Shown here: one piece after another, positions 1 through 9,124 of the stretch
How positions within the stretch are numbered: position 1 is the first letter of the stretch
How the letters are laid out: every line of letters begins with the position of its first letter
Notes under the pieces: model-generated
Database searches by the model: none
The model's input: the letters and a program-made list of their open reading frames with translations, nothing else
What the model was told of the DNA's origin: nothing
Program-made: the position numbers and the translations under genes
Assembly (NCBI RefSeq): GCF_003675325.1
Contig: NZ_CP033073.1
Location: 1,922,001 to 1,986,000, forward strand
Origin: Streptomyces dangxiongensis
GTDB lineage: Bacteria; Actinomycetota; Actinomycetes; Streptomycetales; Streptomycetaceae
Direction: 5' to 3'
Length of the DNA: 64,000 bases

Positions 1-2088
1 TCGTCAACGGAGATCGCGGCTCTCGCCCGGGTGGAGCGAGCCGTGCCTGCCAACTGGCGCCGCCGCCACGGCGACTTCCCGGAACCCATCGCCCGGGACG
101 GCGGCCGTACCTTCTTCGACGGCCGAGAGATCGTCGATTGGCTTCTGACGACGGGCCACGGCAATGCCGACGAGAACGACCTGGGCACGGAGCTGGCACT
201 GCACAGCCTCTCAGCCTGGACCTCGCGCATTCCCGGTCGGCAGCTGCTGGACGTACTGACTGCGCTCATGTGCCTGCGCCACCACGAGGGCGTACCACTG
301 CTTTCGGGGGAAGACACCACTTGGGAGTCGATCGTGGAGCGGGCTGGAATGCTGGACGAGGACGACACCTGTCTGATCAGCGAGTTGACCAACGCCGGCC
401 CTTGGGGACCGCCGCTGTCCCGGCTCGCCGACGAACTGGTGGCGGCCGCCGCGAACACAGGCCGACGCCACGGTGGCATGCTGGCGGTTCGTCACGGGCC
501 TGCAGCGGATGCCTTCGAATGGCTGCTCGGCGTGCGCCACAGGCTGGGGTTGCACGATTTGACCGCAGACACCCTTACCCCCGGGATGACCGAGTGCATC
601 GCGCGGCTCACGGGGATCGATGGCACGACCGACCCGGTCGTCGCCAACCCGGGTGCCCGCGGCGGAGACCTCCTCGTCGCCCTGCACTCCGCGGCCGGGC
701 CCGATATCACGCCAAGATTCGTTGCCTCCGACACGAACCGCTCACTGGTACGCCTCGTACGACGTCGGATGCTGGTCCGCGGCGTCCTGGGACAGGCCCT
801 TGACGTGCAGGAAGGCGAGAGTGTCCCCGACGCGGTCGACGGACCGAACGTCGTCGCCTCCGTCCTCCCCTACCTGCCCCGCGAGGAACGGCTGCCAGAG
901 AAAACGCTGGAGCGGATCGAGGCCCTGACCGATCTCCTTGCCGAGAGGTGCACAGCCGTCGTACTCGGTCCCGCCGACGCCTTGACGGAGCCGTTGCGTC
1001 CCCACGACTGGGCCGACCGCTTCCGCAGGGATTTTCTGACCAACGGCCTATTGAAGGCCGTGGTCGCTCTGCCTGGTGGGATCATGCCGTACCGGCCGGG
1101 GTACCGCACCGCGCTCTGGGTGCTGGCTCGTACATCGGAGCAGGAGAAGCGGGGCCGAGTCCTCCTCGCCGACTTGTCGGGCCAAGAGATGACCGAGCGG
1201 ACTCTCACCGGGATCACCGAGGACATCCGACGGTGGCGAGCCGGTGGCTGGGGCAAGGACGATCTCCCCGCGCTCCACCACGGCGTGATCGTGTCCGTCG
1301 AGAGGCTCAACAGCCGTGCCGGTGCCGCGCTCACGGCCCGGACGCGCGCTACTACGGGGGCTCGGGACAGGGTCCTTCGCATGGCCGATCTGGAACTTCG
1401 GCTGAAGGAGCTCGGCGAGCGGGCCCATCGCGAGTCCGGTGCGGGTGGCCAACTGACGGCCCATGCCTCACTCCGCCCGGAGAGCAGCACCCCACCGTCC
1501 ACCACCATCGCGCGGCTGCGCAAGGAGCGTCGCGTGCGTATGCTCCCGGGGCACAGGATCGCCACCGAGTACCTGCTGGACCGCGGTGACCACAACGTCC
1601 TGACCCCCGCCGAGGTCCTTGGCAGGAAACCGGTCGGCACCCACCGCATCGACCGTGCCCTGCTGATGACGGCATACCGGCACGTCGCCTTTACCGAACC
1701 CGGTGATCTTGTGATCACGGCTCAGCCAGAGTTCGGCGCGTACATCGACGCGGGCGGCTTCTCCGTCGTCGCCTATCCCGCCCGCGTGCTGAGGGTCCGG
1801 TCGGAGGCCGCGCGCCCTGTGCGGCCCCGGGTTCTGGCCGCGTTCCTGTCCATGGCAGCCGCGGAGTACCGGCGCACCCGGGGCTCCGTACACTCCGCGC
1901 TTACGCTCGAAGAGCTGGAATTTCCCGATGTCGGTCCGGTGGAAGCCGATCGTCTCGATGCCCTGCTCGAGGACATCGAACGGCGGTCATCGGTACTGCG
2001 GCAGCAGATCGGGGCTCTCGACGAGCTGGGGAGCCTCGCCACCGCCGGGATGGCCGACGGCACCCTTACCCTGCATGCCGACCAGTGA
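1..2088 (+). CDS. HTH-fused degenerate N6-DNA methyltransferase-like protein (5' end outside window)
   Basis: The reading frame is open from base 1, so the gene starts upstream; the GTG at 31 lies inside a helix-turn-helix segment (TEIAALARVERAVPANWRRR). Then follows an N6-adenine methyltransferase-like core of the HsdM/PglX type. The SAM motif region reads NPGARGGDLL where DPACGSGGxL is usual, and the catalytic NPPY region reads VASVLPYLP (codons 284-292 from the window start). The tail, from about base 1540, resembles an HsdS-type target-recognition domain and ends in a coiled helix. It lies 30 bases before hsdM, so probably one operon. Inferred role: a DNA-recognition or scaffold partner of the type I complex rather than an active methylase. 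Family assignment is fairly sure; loss of activity is inferred from motifs. Confidence 0.75.
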   Translation, partial: SSTEIAALARVERAVPANWRRRHGDFPEPIARDGGRTFFDGREIVDWLLTTGHGNADENDLGTELALHSLSAWTSRIPGRQLLDVLTALMCLRHHEGVPLLSGEDTTWESIVERAGMLDEDDTCLISELTNAGPWGPPLSRLADELVAAAANTGRRHGGMLAVRHGPAADAFEWLLGVRHRLGLHDLTADTLTPGMTECIARLTGIDGTTDPVVANPGARGGDLLVALHSAAGPDITPRFVASDTNRSLVRLVRRRMLVRGVLGQALDVQEGESVPDAVDGPNVVASVLPYLPREERLPEKTLERIEALTDLLAERCTAVVLGPADALTEPLRPHDWADRFRRDFLTNGLLKAVVALPGGIMPYRPGYRTALWVLARTSEQEKRGRVLLADLSGQEMTERTLTGITEDIRRWRAGGWGKDDLPALHHGVIVSVERLNSRAGAALTARTRATTGARDRVLRMADLELRLKELGERAHRESGAGGQLTAHASLRPESSTPPSTTIARLRKERRVRMLPGHRIATEYLLDRGDHNVLTPAEVLGRKPVGTHRIDRALLMTAYRHVAFTEPGDLVITAQPEFGAYIDAGGFSVVAYPARVLRVRSEAARPVRPRVLAAFLSMAAAEYRRTRGSVHSALTLEELEFPDVGPVEADRLDALLEDIERRSSVLRQQIGALDELGSLATAGMADGTLTLHADQ

Positions 2089-2118
2089 TCCGCCGCTCAA
2101 GGAAGAGGAACCGCTGCC

Positions 2119-3714
2119 ATGCTGTCGCGGATGAACCGAGCCGACGTCCGAACCGAGCTGTCCGGCGTACCGGGCTCCGGTGAGATCCAGCACGTCTTGT
2201 GGACAGCCGCGGACAAGCTGCGTGGCTCGATGGACATTGCCCGGTACAAGGAGTTCCTCCTCGGCCTGGTCTTTCTGAAGTACCTATCCGACGCCTTCGA
2301 CGAGCGCCGCGCCAAGCTCGACGAGGAGCTCGCCGAGGAAGGCATGAACGCGGCACAACGGGCCGTCTTCCTGGAGGACAAGGACGAGTACATCGGCTAC
2401 GGCGCCTGCTGGGTGCCGGAGTCCGCCCGCTGGAACGCCATCGCTGCCCGCACGGGGAGCGAGGACATCGGCCGGTACCTCGATGACGCGATCGACGCCG
2501 TCATGCGAGAGAACCCACCGCTCGCCGGTGTCCTGCCAAAAATCTACGGTCAGGAAGACATCGGCTGGCGTCGTCTCGCCGAGCTGGTCGCCCTCATGGA
2601 CGACGCGCGGTTCACGGGCCCCGGAGGCAGGCCGGCACGGGACGTCCTGAGCGCGGTGTACGCGGACTTCCTCGACAGGTTCTCCCGGGCGGAAGGGAAA
2701 CGAGGCGGTGACTTCCACCCCCCGGGGAGCGTGGCCCGGCTGCTGGTGGAGATGTTGGAGCCGTACGCGGGCCGGATCTACGACCCGGTCTGCGGCACGG
2801 CCGGGCTGCTCGTCCGGGCAGGAAATTTCGCTGCCGGACGCGAGACCACGGCACACACATACGGCTTGGCGTTGCACGGCCAAGAGCGGGATGAACGCAC
2901 GTGGCGGCTGGCGAGGATGAACCTCGCGCTGCACGGTGTCGAAGGCGACCTGGCGTGGGGGGATTCCCTCGGCGAGGACCGGTACCCCGGTCTGGAAGCC
3001 GACTTCGTCCTGTCCATTCCCCCCTTCAACCTCAAGGAATGGCCACGAAACCCGGAGGACCCGCGTTGGCGGTTCGGTGTGCCGCCGCAAGCCAACGCGA
3101 ACTTCGCATGGTTGCAGCACATCATCGCCAAGCTCGGAGACAAGGGCACCGCCGGTGTCGTTCTGGCTGGTGCCTCGGTCACTCGCGGCCGGGGCCGCGA
3201 AGACGAGATCCGCCGGGCGTTGGTCGAGGAAGATCTGGTGGCCTGCATGGTCGCACTACCGCCGCTCCTTTTCCGCGGCACCGGCGTTCCCGTATATCTG
3301 TGGCTCCTGGACAAGGACAAGTCCTCCCGGGGAACCAAGAACCTGGAAGACCGGCGTGGCCGCATACTGTTCATCGACGCCGGGGCCATGGGCGAGACAG
3401 CGGGCCGAGGAGAGCGCATCCTCTCCGACGGGGACCTCGCGAAGATCGTCGGCACGTATCGCGCATGGCGGGGCACGGCCTCGGCCGGGGGCAAGCGGTA
3501 CAAGAACGTTGCCGGATTCTGTTTCTCTGCGGATGTGGCGGACGTCCGGCGCGAAGGCCATGTGCTGTCGCCGAACCGGTACATCGCCGAGGTCGGTGTC
3601 GAGTCGGCTGCCGAACGCATCGGGCGCCTGACGAAGGAGCTCGATGGGCTCTTCGGCTTGGCGGACGACCTGACGGAGGCGGTGCGGGCGCAGTTGCGGA
3701 GGGTCGATGGCTGA
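2119..3714 (+). CDS. hsdM: Type I restriction-modification methyltransferase subunit HsdM, with altered NPPF motif
   Basis: 531 residues, normal for HsdM. It has an N-terminal helical HsdM_N domain (LVFLKYLSDAFDERR) and a Rossmann methyltransferase domain with SAM motif DPVCGTAG at residues 222-229. HsdM normally adds a methyl group to adenine N6 in the site read by HsdS. The catalytic motif IV, usually NPPF, reads SIPPFN here, with Ile at residue 300 in place of the Asn that holds the target amino group. This is an ATT codon, so more than one base change from AAC/AAT is not needed. Whether the enzyme still methylates is doubtful. The stop overlaps hsdS by 8 bases. An AGGAAGAGGAA stretch precedes the ATG. 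Confidence 0.9.
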   Translation: MLSRMNRADVRTELSGVPGSGEIQHVLWTAADKLRGSMDIARYKEFLLGLVFLKYLSDAFDERRAKLDEELAEEGMNAAQRAVFLEDKDEYIGYGACWVPESARWNAIAARTGSEDIGRYLDDAIDAVMRENPPLAGVLPKIYGQEDIGWRRLAELVALMDDARFTGPGGRPARDVLSAVYADFLDRFSRAEGKRGGDFHPPGSVARLLVEMLEPYAGRIYDPVCGTAGLLVRAGNFAAGRETTAHTYGLALHGQERDERTWRLARMNLALHGVEGDLAWGDSLGEDRYPGLEADFVLSIPPFNLKEWPRNPEDPRWRFGVPPQANANFAWLQHIIAKLGDKGTAGVVLAGASVTRGRGREDEIRRALVEEDLVACMVALPPLLFRGTGVPVYLWLLDKDKSSRGTKNLEDRRGRILFIDAGAMGETAGRGERILSDGDLAKIVGTYRAWRGTASAGGKRYKNVAGFCFSADVADVRREGHVLSPNRYIAEVGVESAAERIGRLTKELDGLFGLADDLTEAVRAQLRRVDG

Positions 3715-4939
3715 CTGGAAGTTCGTCGAGTACCAGTCGCTGGCCGCGCCCGAAGACCGTTCGGCCTTCGCCATGGGCCCGTTCGGATCACGGATCACGA
3801 AGGAAGATTACGTTCGGGACGGAGTACCCATCATCCGCGGGACGAATCTGGCACGGGGAATTCTCGACGGTGAATTCGTCTACATCACGGAGGAGAAGGC
3901 GGACGAGGTGCTGTCGGCGAACGTCTTCCCGGGAGACGTCGTGTTCACCCACCGGGGTGCCATCGGCCAGGTGTCCGTGGTACCTCGCAGGCTGGGATAC
4001 AGCCGGTACGTCATCGATTCGTCCCAGCTGCGGTCCCGGCTGGATCCGGCGAGAGCACTGCCCGAGTTCTACCACTACTGGTTCCGGTCGGAGGCGGGAC
4101 GGCGTTCGCTTCTGACCCACACGTCGGCTGTGGGCGGGTCGGGCATGGCCGCTCCCCTGACGTCGATCCGCACCCTTCCGGTCCCGCACCCTCCGATGGC
4201 CGAGCAGGAGGGGGTGGTCGCCGTTCTCGGCGCGTTGGACGACAAGATCGCCGCAAACAGCCGCATCCTGGCCGCCACCCGCGAGCTGGCACTGGCACAT
4301 TACGACCGGGCCGTCGAGTCGGCAGACGCTGTCCGGGTCGCCGTGGGGTCCGTCACGAGTGCGCTGCACCGGGGCGTCACACACCGGTACACGGACGCCC
4401 CTGATGGGGTGATCTTGCTCGACCAGGAGTGCGTCCGAGAAGGCCGGGTGATCACCGAGTCCGCGCGCCGGGCGCTCAGGGAGGAGGTGGACGCCGCCAG
4501 AATACTGCAGCGCCACGACGTGCTGGTCACCTCGTACGGCGCCGGCACACTCGGCCGTGTCGCCCGCTGGACCGCGGACGCGAATGCGGTGCCGGGCGCC
4601 CGTCTGCTGACGGTCCGCTTCGCGCCTGAACTGACCGACCCGCTTTGCGCGGGGTTCGCGATGCTGCGTGCACAGCCCCGCATCGAGGCCATGGCCGAGG
4701 GGACGCCCCGGCAGACCGGACTTCGGGAGACCCACCTGGCAGCCCTGGAGCTCCTCCTGCCCGCCGACGCCCACCGACCCGCGCTACGGGCTACGCTCGA
4801 GGCGCTGGAGAACCGGGCCGACCACGGACAGGCTGAGTCGGCCACCCTGGCCGAGCTCCGCGACAGCCTTCTTCCCCAGCTGATGACGGGCCGCCTGCGC
4901 GTAAGAGACGCCGAAGCAGTCGTGGAGGACGCTACGTGA
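3707..4939 (+). CDS. hsdS: Type I restriction-modification specificity subunit HsdS
   Basis: 410 residues, the usual size. Two target-recognition domains alternate with helical spacer regions: the first (about 1-160) contains GPFGSRITKEDY and GVPIIRGTNL, and the first spacer has PPMAEQEGVVAVLGALDDKI, the typical IxxxLxxlDxkI helix. A second domain runs to about residue 350, and the C-terminal spacer has LRDSLLPQLMTGRLRV, the classic HsdS ending. It sets the DNA sequence recognised by the M and R subunits. It overlaps hsdM by 8 bases and hsdR by 4 (GTGA), so translation is coupled. The recognised sequence cannot be read from the protein. Confidence 0.92.
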   Translation: MADWKFVEYQSLAAPEDRSAFAMGPFGSRITKEDYVRDGVPIIRGTNLARGILDGEFVYITEEKADEVLSANVFPGDVVFTHRGAIGQVSVVPRRLGYSRYVIDSSQLRSRLDPARALPEFYHYWFRSEAGRRSLLTHTSAVGGSGMAAPLTSIRTLPVPHPPMAEQEGVVAVLGALDDKIAANSRILAATRELALAHYDRAVESADAVRVAVGSVTSALHRGVTHRYTDAPDGVILLDQECVREGRVITESARRALREEVDAARILQRHDVLVTSYGAGTLGRVARWTADANAVPGARLLTVRFAPELTDPLCAGFAMLRAQPRIEAMAEGTPRQTGLRETHLAALELLLPADAHRPALRATLEALENRADHGQAESATLAELRDSLLPQLMTGRLRVRDAEAVVEDAT

Positions 4940-7900
4940 CCAGCCTGCCCATCGAGGCCGAGTTGGCGCAGCTCACGGTGACCGAGCTGACGCGGCTCGG
5001 CTGGGAGGCGTGTCCCGGAAACCGGCTCGCGCCCGGGTCCGGCCACCGCCGTGACTGGGACGGTCTGATCCTCCACAACCAGCTCCGCGAGGCGATCACC
5101 CGCCTCAACCCTGGCCTGCCTCCGGAGGCGGTGAGCCAAGCCGTGTCCGTCGCGGCCGGTCCTGTATCCCAGGACGCGTACACCGAAAACAGGCAGACGC
5201 ACGCGTATATGACCCATGGGATTCGATCCGTCGTCTACACGGACGAGTTCGGCGCACGGCACAACCCCCCGATCCGACTGATCGATCTGAGGAACGCGGA
5301 CGCCAACAGGTACATCGTGTCGACCGACACCGCACTCGCCGGCGGGGACGGGCAGCGTCGCCGCTTGGATCTCGTCCTCTACGTCAACGGGCTGCCGGTG
5401 GCCGTGATCGAGACGAAGCGGGCCCAGAACGGGGACGGGGCGCTGCGAGGGGCGCACCGCACGATGCAGCGGTGTGCGGAGGACTTCCCCGCCGCTTTCC
5501 GCTACAACGCCGTCACTCTGCTCTCATCTGGGACAGAAGCCGTATACGGGACGCCCTTCACTCCGTACGAGCAATATGCTGCCTGGAACGTAGACGAGTC
5601 GGGCCGGCCGGTACGGCCGGACCAAGCCGGTGAGGGAGACGCGACAGCAGAACAGCTGGCCCTGCGTGGCCTGTTCGACCGGACCCGACTGCTGCGCTTC
5701 GTCGATGGGTTCATCGACTTCACGTCCACCGGGAAGCGCATCGCCAGACCGCACCAGTATTTCGCAGCAACCAAGGCCGCACGAAGCGTGGTCGACGCCT
5801 TCCGCACCGACGGGCGGGCAGGTGTCGTGGCGCACGCCGCCGGAAGCGGCAAGTCCTGGACCATGGTGTTGACTTCCGGCGCCATCGCTCGCGACCCGGC
5901 ACTGAACTGGCCTACGCTCGTCGTTGTCACGGACAATACCGAGCGCGACCACCAACTGTTCGCGACTTTCCAGGAGCACGGGCCTCCGCTGGAGCCCCTG
6001 TACCACGCGGACTCCCGTGAGGAATTGCGTGGGCTGCTGTCCGACATGCGTGCCGGCGGCACCGTCTTCACCACCTTGCAGAAATTCGGCCTCACCTCAC
6101 GTGAGCACACGTCAGGGTCCGGACACCCCACGCTGTCCGAACGGCGGAACATCGTCGTCATCGTCGACGAAGCCCACCGATCGCACCGTTCCCTGCACGC
6201 CCGCCATCTCCGCGGGGCCCTGCCGAATGCAACCCTGCTCGCCTTCACCTCCGTACCGCTCTCGTCAGCCGACCGGATGATCCGCCAGGTGTTCGGACGC
6301 TCCATCGACACCTATGACCTCGAGCGGGCCACCTGCGATGGGGTAACGGTCCCCGTCCACTACGAGGACCGGACCCTCGAACTCGCCGGGGAATCCTGGC
6401 CGGATCTTCCAGAGTTCGACGAGGAGTCCGGACTGACTGCAGGATCCGGACGCCGTCGCACCGAGCGGACCGTCGCCGATCTGAACACCACACACGGCAG
6501 CCCGGCTCGGGTCCACGCCCTAGCCTCCGACCTGGTGGAGCACTGGGAGCAACGTCGCGCGCACATGACGCCGTTCATCGGCACACCCGGCAAGGCCATG
6601 GTCGTCTGTGCCACACGCGAGATGTGCGTGCGGATGTTCGAGGCCATCCGGGAACTACGGCCCGGGTGGGCCCATCAGGCGGTTGACCACGGCACGATGA
6701 AGATCGTCTTCTCGGGCTTGGGCATGGATCCGGATCGGCTGCGTTCCCATGCTCTGACTCCAGCGGAGCGCTCGACGGTAGTCAGACGGGCCCAGGATCC
6801 TGACGACGAGCTCGAACTGCTCATCGTGCACAGCATGCTGCTCACCGGCTTCGACGCGCCGCCGGTCCACACCATGTATCTGGACCGCTCCCTCAAGGGC
6901 AACCTGCTGATGCAGGCCATGGTTCGGGTCAACCGTCGCTTCCGCGGCAAGCCGGACGGTCTCCTCGTCGGCTACGTGCCTCTTGCCGACAACCTCCGGC
7001 AGATGCTTGCCGAACGCTCCGACACCGGCCAGGCCGTCCGATACGCGGCCGCGGACATCGACACGGCACTGGATGAGCTGCGCAAGGAGTACGACGCCTT
7101 GTGCGGCATCCTCGCGGACATCGACTGGCGCGCGCTGCTCGCAAGACCAGGTCCCCGGTCACACCTGGAAGCCGTACTAAAGACCTTGAATCATCTGCGC
7201 GACCCCCGCACTCCCGGAAACGACACTGCCGACCCGGCCCGCAATCTCGGGCGGCGCTATCGCGAGCACGCCTATCGCCTGGAGCGCTTCCATGCACTGA
7301 CCTTCGCCAGCACCAAGATCGCGGAACGGTTTCCAGATGCTCCGGACTGGCGATCCGACCTGAAGTTCATGACGCAGGTCCGTGCCTGGATGGCCAGATT
7401 CGACGCCGCAGACCGCGAGGCAATCGGCCCGGATGAATCCCAAGATATGGCGCACATGGTGCACCAGCTGGCGCAGACCACCGGACCGGAGGCGCCCGCC
7501 ACAGGACTCCAGGCGTCCGAAACCCCGCACTTGGCCACCGAGGCCATGCGGCGGCTGGCCGAGCGGTCCGTACACGAAGTCACCCAGCACAATGTCGTAC
7601 GGCGCGGCGTCCTGTCGGCACGGTTGCGGGACCTGACGAGCGAATACGAACGGCAGCGGCTCACCAGCGGGGAGATCATCGCCGAGCTGACAGAGATGGT
7701 GCACGAGATAGCCTCGGACACCCACCGCGGTGAGCGGTTCGACCCGCCGCTGAGCCAGGACGAACTCGCCTTCTACGACGCGATCGCCGACCACGGCAAG
7801 GCCCGCGACCTCATCGGTGACGCAGCGCTTGCCGACATCGCCCGCGCGCTGGTGACGGCTGTGCGTCGGCAACTGACACCGGACTGGGTCTCCCACGAAC

Positions 7901-8049
7901 CGGTCCGCGCCAGACTGCGCAGCACCATCAAACGGCTGCTCGCCCGGCACGGATACCCACCCGCCGAGGTCTTGGACGCGGTCGAGCTCATCACCAAGCA
8001 GCTGGAGTATTTCGCCCGAGAGTGGACGCGAGAGGAATTCAAGGACTGA
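4936..8049 (+). CDS. hsdR: Type I restriction endonuclease subunit HsdR
   Basis: 1037 residues, full length. The N-terminal PD-(D/E)XK nuclease appears intact: Asp145 followed by VNGLPVAVIETK with Glu159 and Lys161. The SF2 translocase has Walker A AAGSGKS (about 302-309), a DEAH box (VIVDEAHRSH), LLTGFDAPPV and the arginine motif QAMVRVNRRF. Motif III reads FTSVPL (about 437-442) where HsdR proteins normally have FTGTPL, and the VVD before LTGFD reads IVH. A helical C-terminal domain would bind the M2S core. The start GTG overlaps the hsdS stop. The nuclease looks functional, which matters because the partner methyltransferases have abnormal motifs. Confidence 0.92.
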   Translation: MTSLPIEAELAQLTVTELTRLGWEACPGNRLAPGSGHRRDWDGLILHNQLREAITRLNPGLPPEAVSQAVSVAAGPVSQDAYTENRQTHAYMTHGIRSVVYTDEFGARHNPPIRLIDLRNADANRYIVSTDTALAGGDGQRRRLDLVLYVNGLPVAVIETKRAQNGDGALRGAHRTMQRCAEDFPAAFRYNAVTLLSSGTEAVYGTPFTPYEQYAAWNVDESGRPVRPDQAGEGDATAEQLALRGLFDRTRLLRFVDGFIDFTSTGKRIARPHQYFAATKAARSVVDAFRTDGRAGVVAHAAGSGKSWTMVLTSGAIARDPALNWPTLVVVTDNTERDHQLFATFQEHGPPLEPLYHADSREELRGLLSDMRAGGTVFTTLQKFGLTSREHTSGSGHPTLSERRNIVVIVDEAHRSHRSLHARHLRGALPNATLLAFTSVPLSSADRMIRQVFGRSIDTYDLERATCDGVTVPVHYEDRTLELAGESWPDLPEFDEESGLTAGSGRRRTERTVADLNTTHGSPARVHALASDLVEHWEQRRAHMTPFIGTPGKAMVVCATREMCVRMFEAIRELRPGWAHQAVDHGTMKIVFSGLGMDPDRLRSHALTPAERSTVVRRAQDPDDELELLIVHSMLLTGFDAPPVHTMYLDRSLKGNLLMQAMVRVNRRFRGKPDGLLVGYVPLADNLRQMLAERSDTGQAVRYAAADIDTALDELRKEYDALCGILADIDWRALLARPGPRSHLEAVLKTLNHLRDPRTPGNDTADPARNLGRRYREHAYRLERFHALTFASTKIAERFPDAPDWRSDLKFMTQVRAWMARFDAADREAIGPDESQDMAHMVHQLAQTTGPEAPATGLQASETPHLATEAMRRLAERSVHEVTQHNVVRRGVLSARLRDLTSEYERQRLTSGEIIAELTEMVHEIASDTHRGERFDPPLSQDELAFYDAIADHGKARDLIGDAALADIARALVTAVRRQLTPDWVSHEPVRARLRSTIKRLLARHGYPPAEVLDAVELITKQLEYFAREWTREEFKD

Positions 8050-8074
8050 CGGCTTTGACAAGCAACAGTCCACA

Positions 8075-8242
8075 CTACGCGGCGATGACAACCTTGACAC
8101 CGGACGGCGAACACGGTGGACCTCGTGCCGCAGGCAAGTGTGGTTCGAAAACCGGGTGCAGCGCATGCAGGCCGATATCCTCAGACTCGACGGCGAAGAC
8201 GGTTCGCTCCTCGTCTCCGTGCCGGAGCAGGAACCAGTCCAT
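8075..8242 (-). CDS. Possible small ORF or decayed gene, unknown
   Basis: A 55-codon reverse-strand frame begins MDWFLLRHGDEERTVFAVES and has fairly G/C-rich third positions, unlike the surrounding DNA. The frame stays open for about 10 codons upstream (GGRHRYRLTRL) before a stop. I do not recognise it and see no ribosome site. It lies in the degraded stretch between hsdR and the left repeat, so it may be the remains of a longer gene. The rest of 8050-8343 shows nothing I can assign. Confidence 0.2.
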   Translation of the reverse strand: MDWFLLRHGDEERTVFAVESEDIGLHALHPVFEPHLPAARGPPCSPSGVKVVIAA

Positions 8243-8343
8243 GAGTCGGGTCAGTCGGTACCGGTGACGCCCGCCCTCGGTACGGCAGACGCGTCACCGT
8301 CATCGAGGCCCCGCAGGTTGGTGAAAACGGAAGGTTCCACAAA

Positions 8344-8675
8344 AGCCCGACACATCGGTTGACCCGCGCTATCTGATCCAGGAAGACCACCTCACGCCCC
8401 GTCAGAAACAGCGTCAAACGAGCGTCAAGAACATTTCCCGAACCCGTCCCTTACGGAGTTGAGGCCGAGCGTTCTTCGACTCACACCTGCTGCGAAACCG
8501 CAGGTGAGACGCGTGGCGGGAACCTACAGCATGCTCCACGCGGTGAACCTACGGAAACATGTCGGCACAATCCGCCCGCAACCTGGGGAATCAGAGAATC
8601 AGCAGGTCAGCGGCCCTTTACTGCGGGCTCAAGAATTGCCACACACTCCACGTGCGAGGTCATGGAAACATGTCA
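8344..8675. repeat. Left copy of a 330 bp imperfect direct repeat
   Basis: Matches 43292-43620 in the same orientation at roughly 80-85% by eye, with small indels. Shared blocks include TTGACCCGCG, GACCACCTCAC, GTCAGAAACAGCGTC, ACGGAGTTGAG, GCTCCACGCGGTGAAC and CACTCCACGTGCGA. The distal part is a fragment of the RNA methyltransferase gene found intact at 43555. It contains two hairpins, CACCTGC/GCAGGTG and CGCGTGG/CCACGCG, which may be the old terminator of that gene. It marks the left edge of the 35 kb block that holds the biosynthetic cluster. Confidence 0.85.
8607..8674 (-). pseudogene. 3'-terminal fragment of a TrmA/RumA-type RNA methyltransferase gene
   Basis: Reverse-strand translation gives MTSHVECVAILEPAVKGR then a stop; the intact gene at 43555 ends MTSHVECVAILEPATKGV and a stop. 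Most differences are third-position changes. One base is missing just before this segment, and homology fades upstream. This is therefore an orphan gene end carried with the left repeat, probably from a related but not identical chromosome. Confidence 0.8.
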
Positions 8676-8862
8676 TGATGTGCCGAGGCGGAAGAACGCG
8701 CAGGTCACAGCATGTTTTTCGGTTCCGTCAGCGGGCTGCCAGGTGCCGAGAGCGTCACATGAGCGTCACGCCGGCTGAGGAATACGGCCGTACGGCGGAC
8801 CGCCGGGGGCGGACCGCCGGCTGCTCCGGTGTAGGACCGCAGCCCCCTCGCCCCGTCTCGCT

Positions 8863-9012
8863 GTACCCGACCAGTACGACGGCTGCCTCCAGGTCGCGCA
8901 CGCCGGCATCTACTACCGGACCACTCCCGTCTTCCGCATCGACGCGCCCGCGCACAGGTGGCCGACCAAGACCGTGTTCGTGGGCCTGGCCCGCCCCGAT
9001 GCCTTGCGGTGA
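8863..9012 (+). pseudogene. DUF3237-like C-terminal fragment
   Basis: An open stretch of 49 codons encodes YYRTTPVFRIDAP followed by TKTVFVGLARP, resembling the end of DUF3237 proteins (typically YYFRTTPxFET, then LNRTLFVG). There is no start codon or ribosome site and the domain's first two thirds are missing. Read as a gene remnant. The remaining sequence from 8676 to 9124 shows no other gene; the region looks decayed. Confidence 0.45.
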
Positions 9013-9124
9013 GTCCCCCGGTCCGCCAGGTACGGGGCGCCGAGTGCCATCCGACCGACGCCACGGCGCGACGTTCCAGCACCGCCCCGGCCCAGCCGCC
9101 GCACAAGCCCGTAATCTTGAGCAC

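Noticed and set aside
8181..8417. A 78-codon reverse frame overlapping the left repeat
   Set aside because: The corresponding frame is not kept in the right copy, so it is unlikely to be coding.
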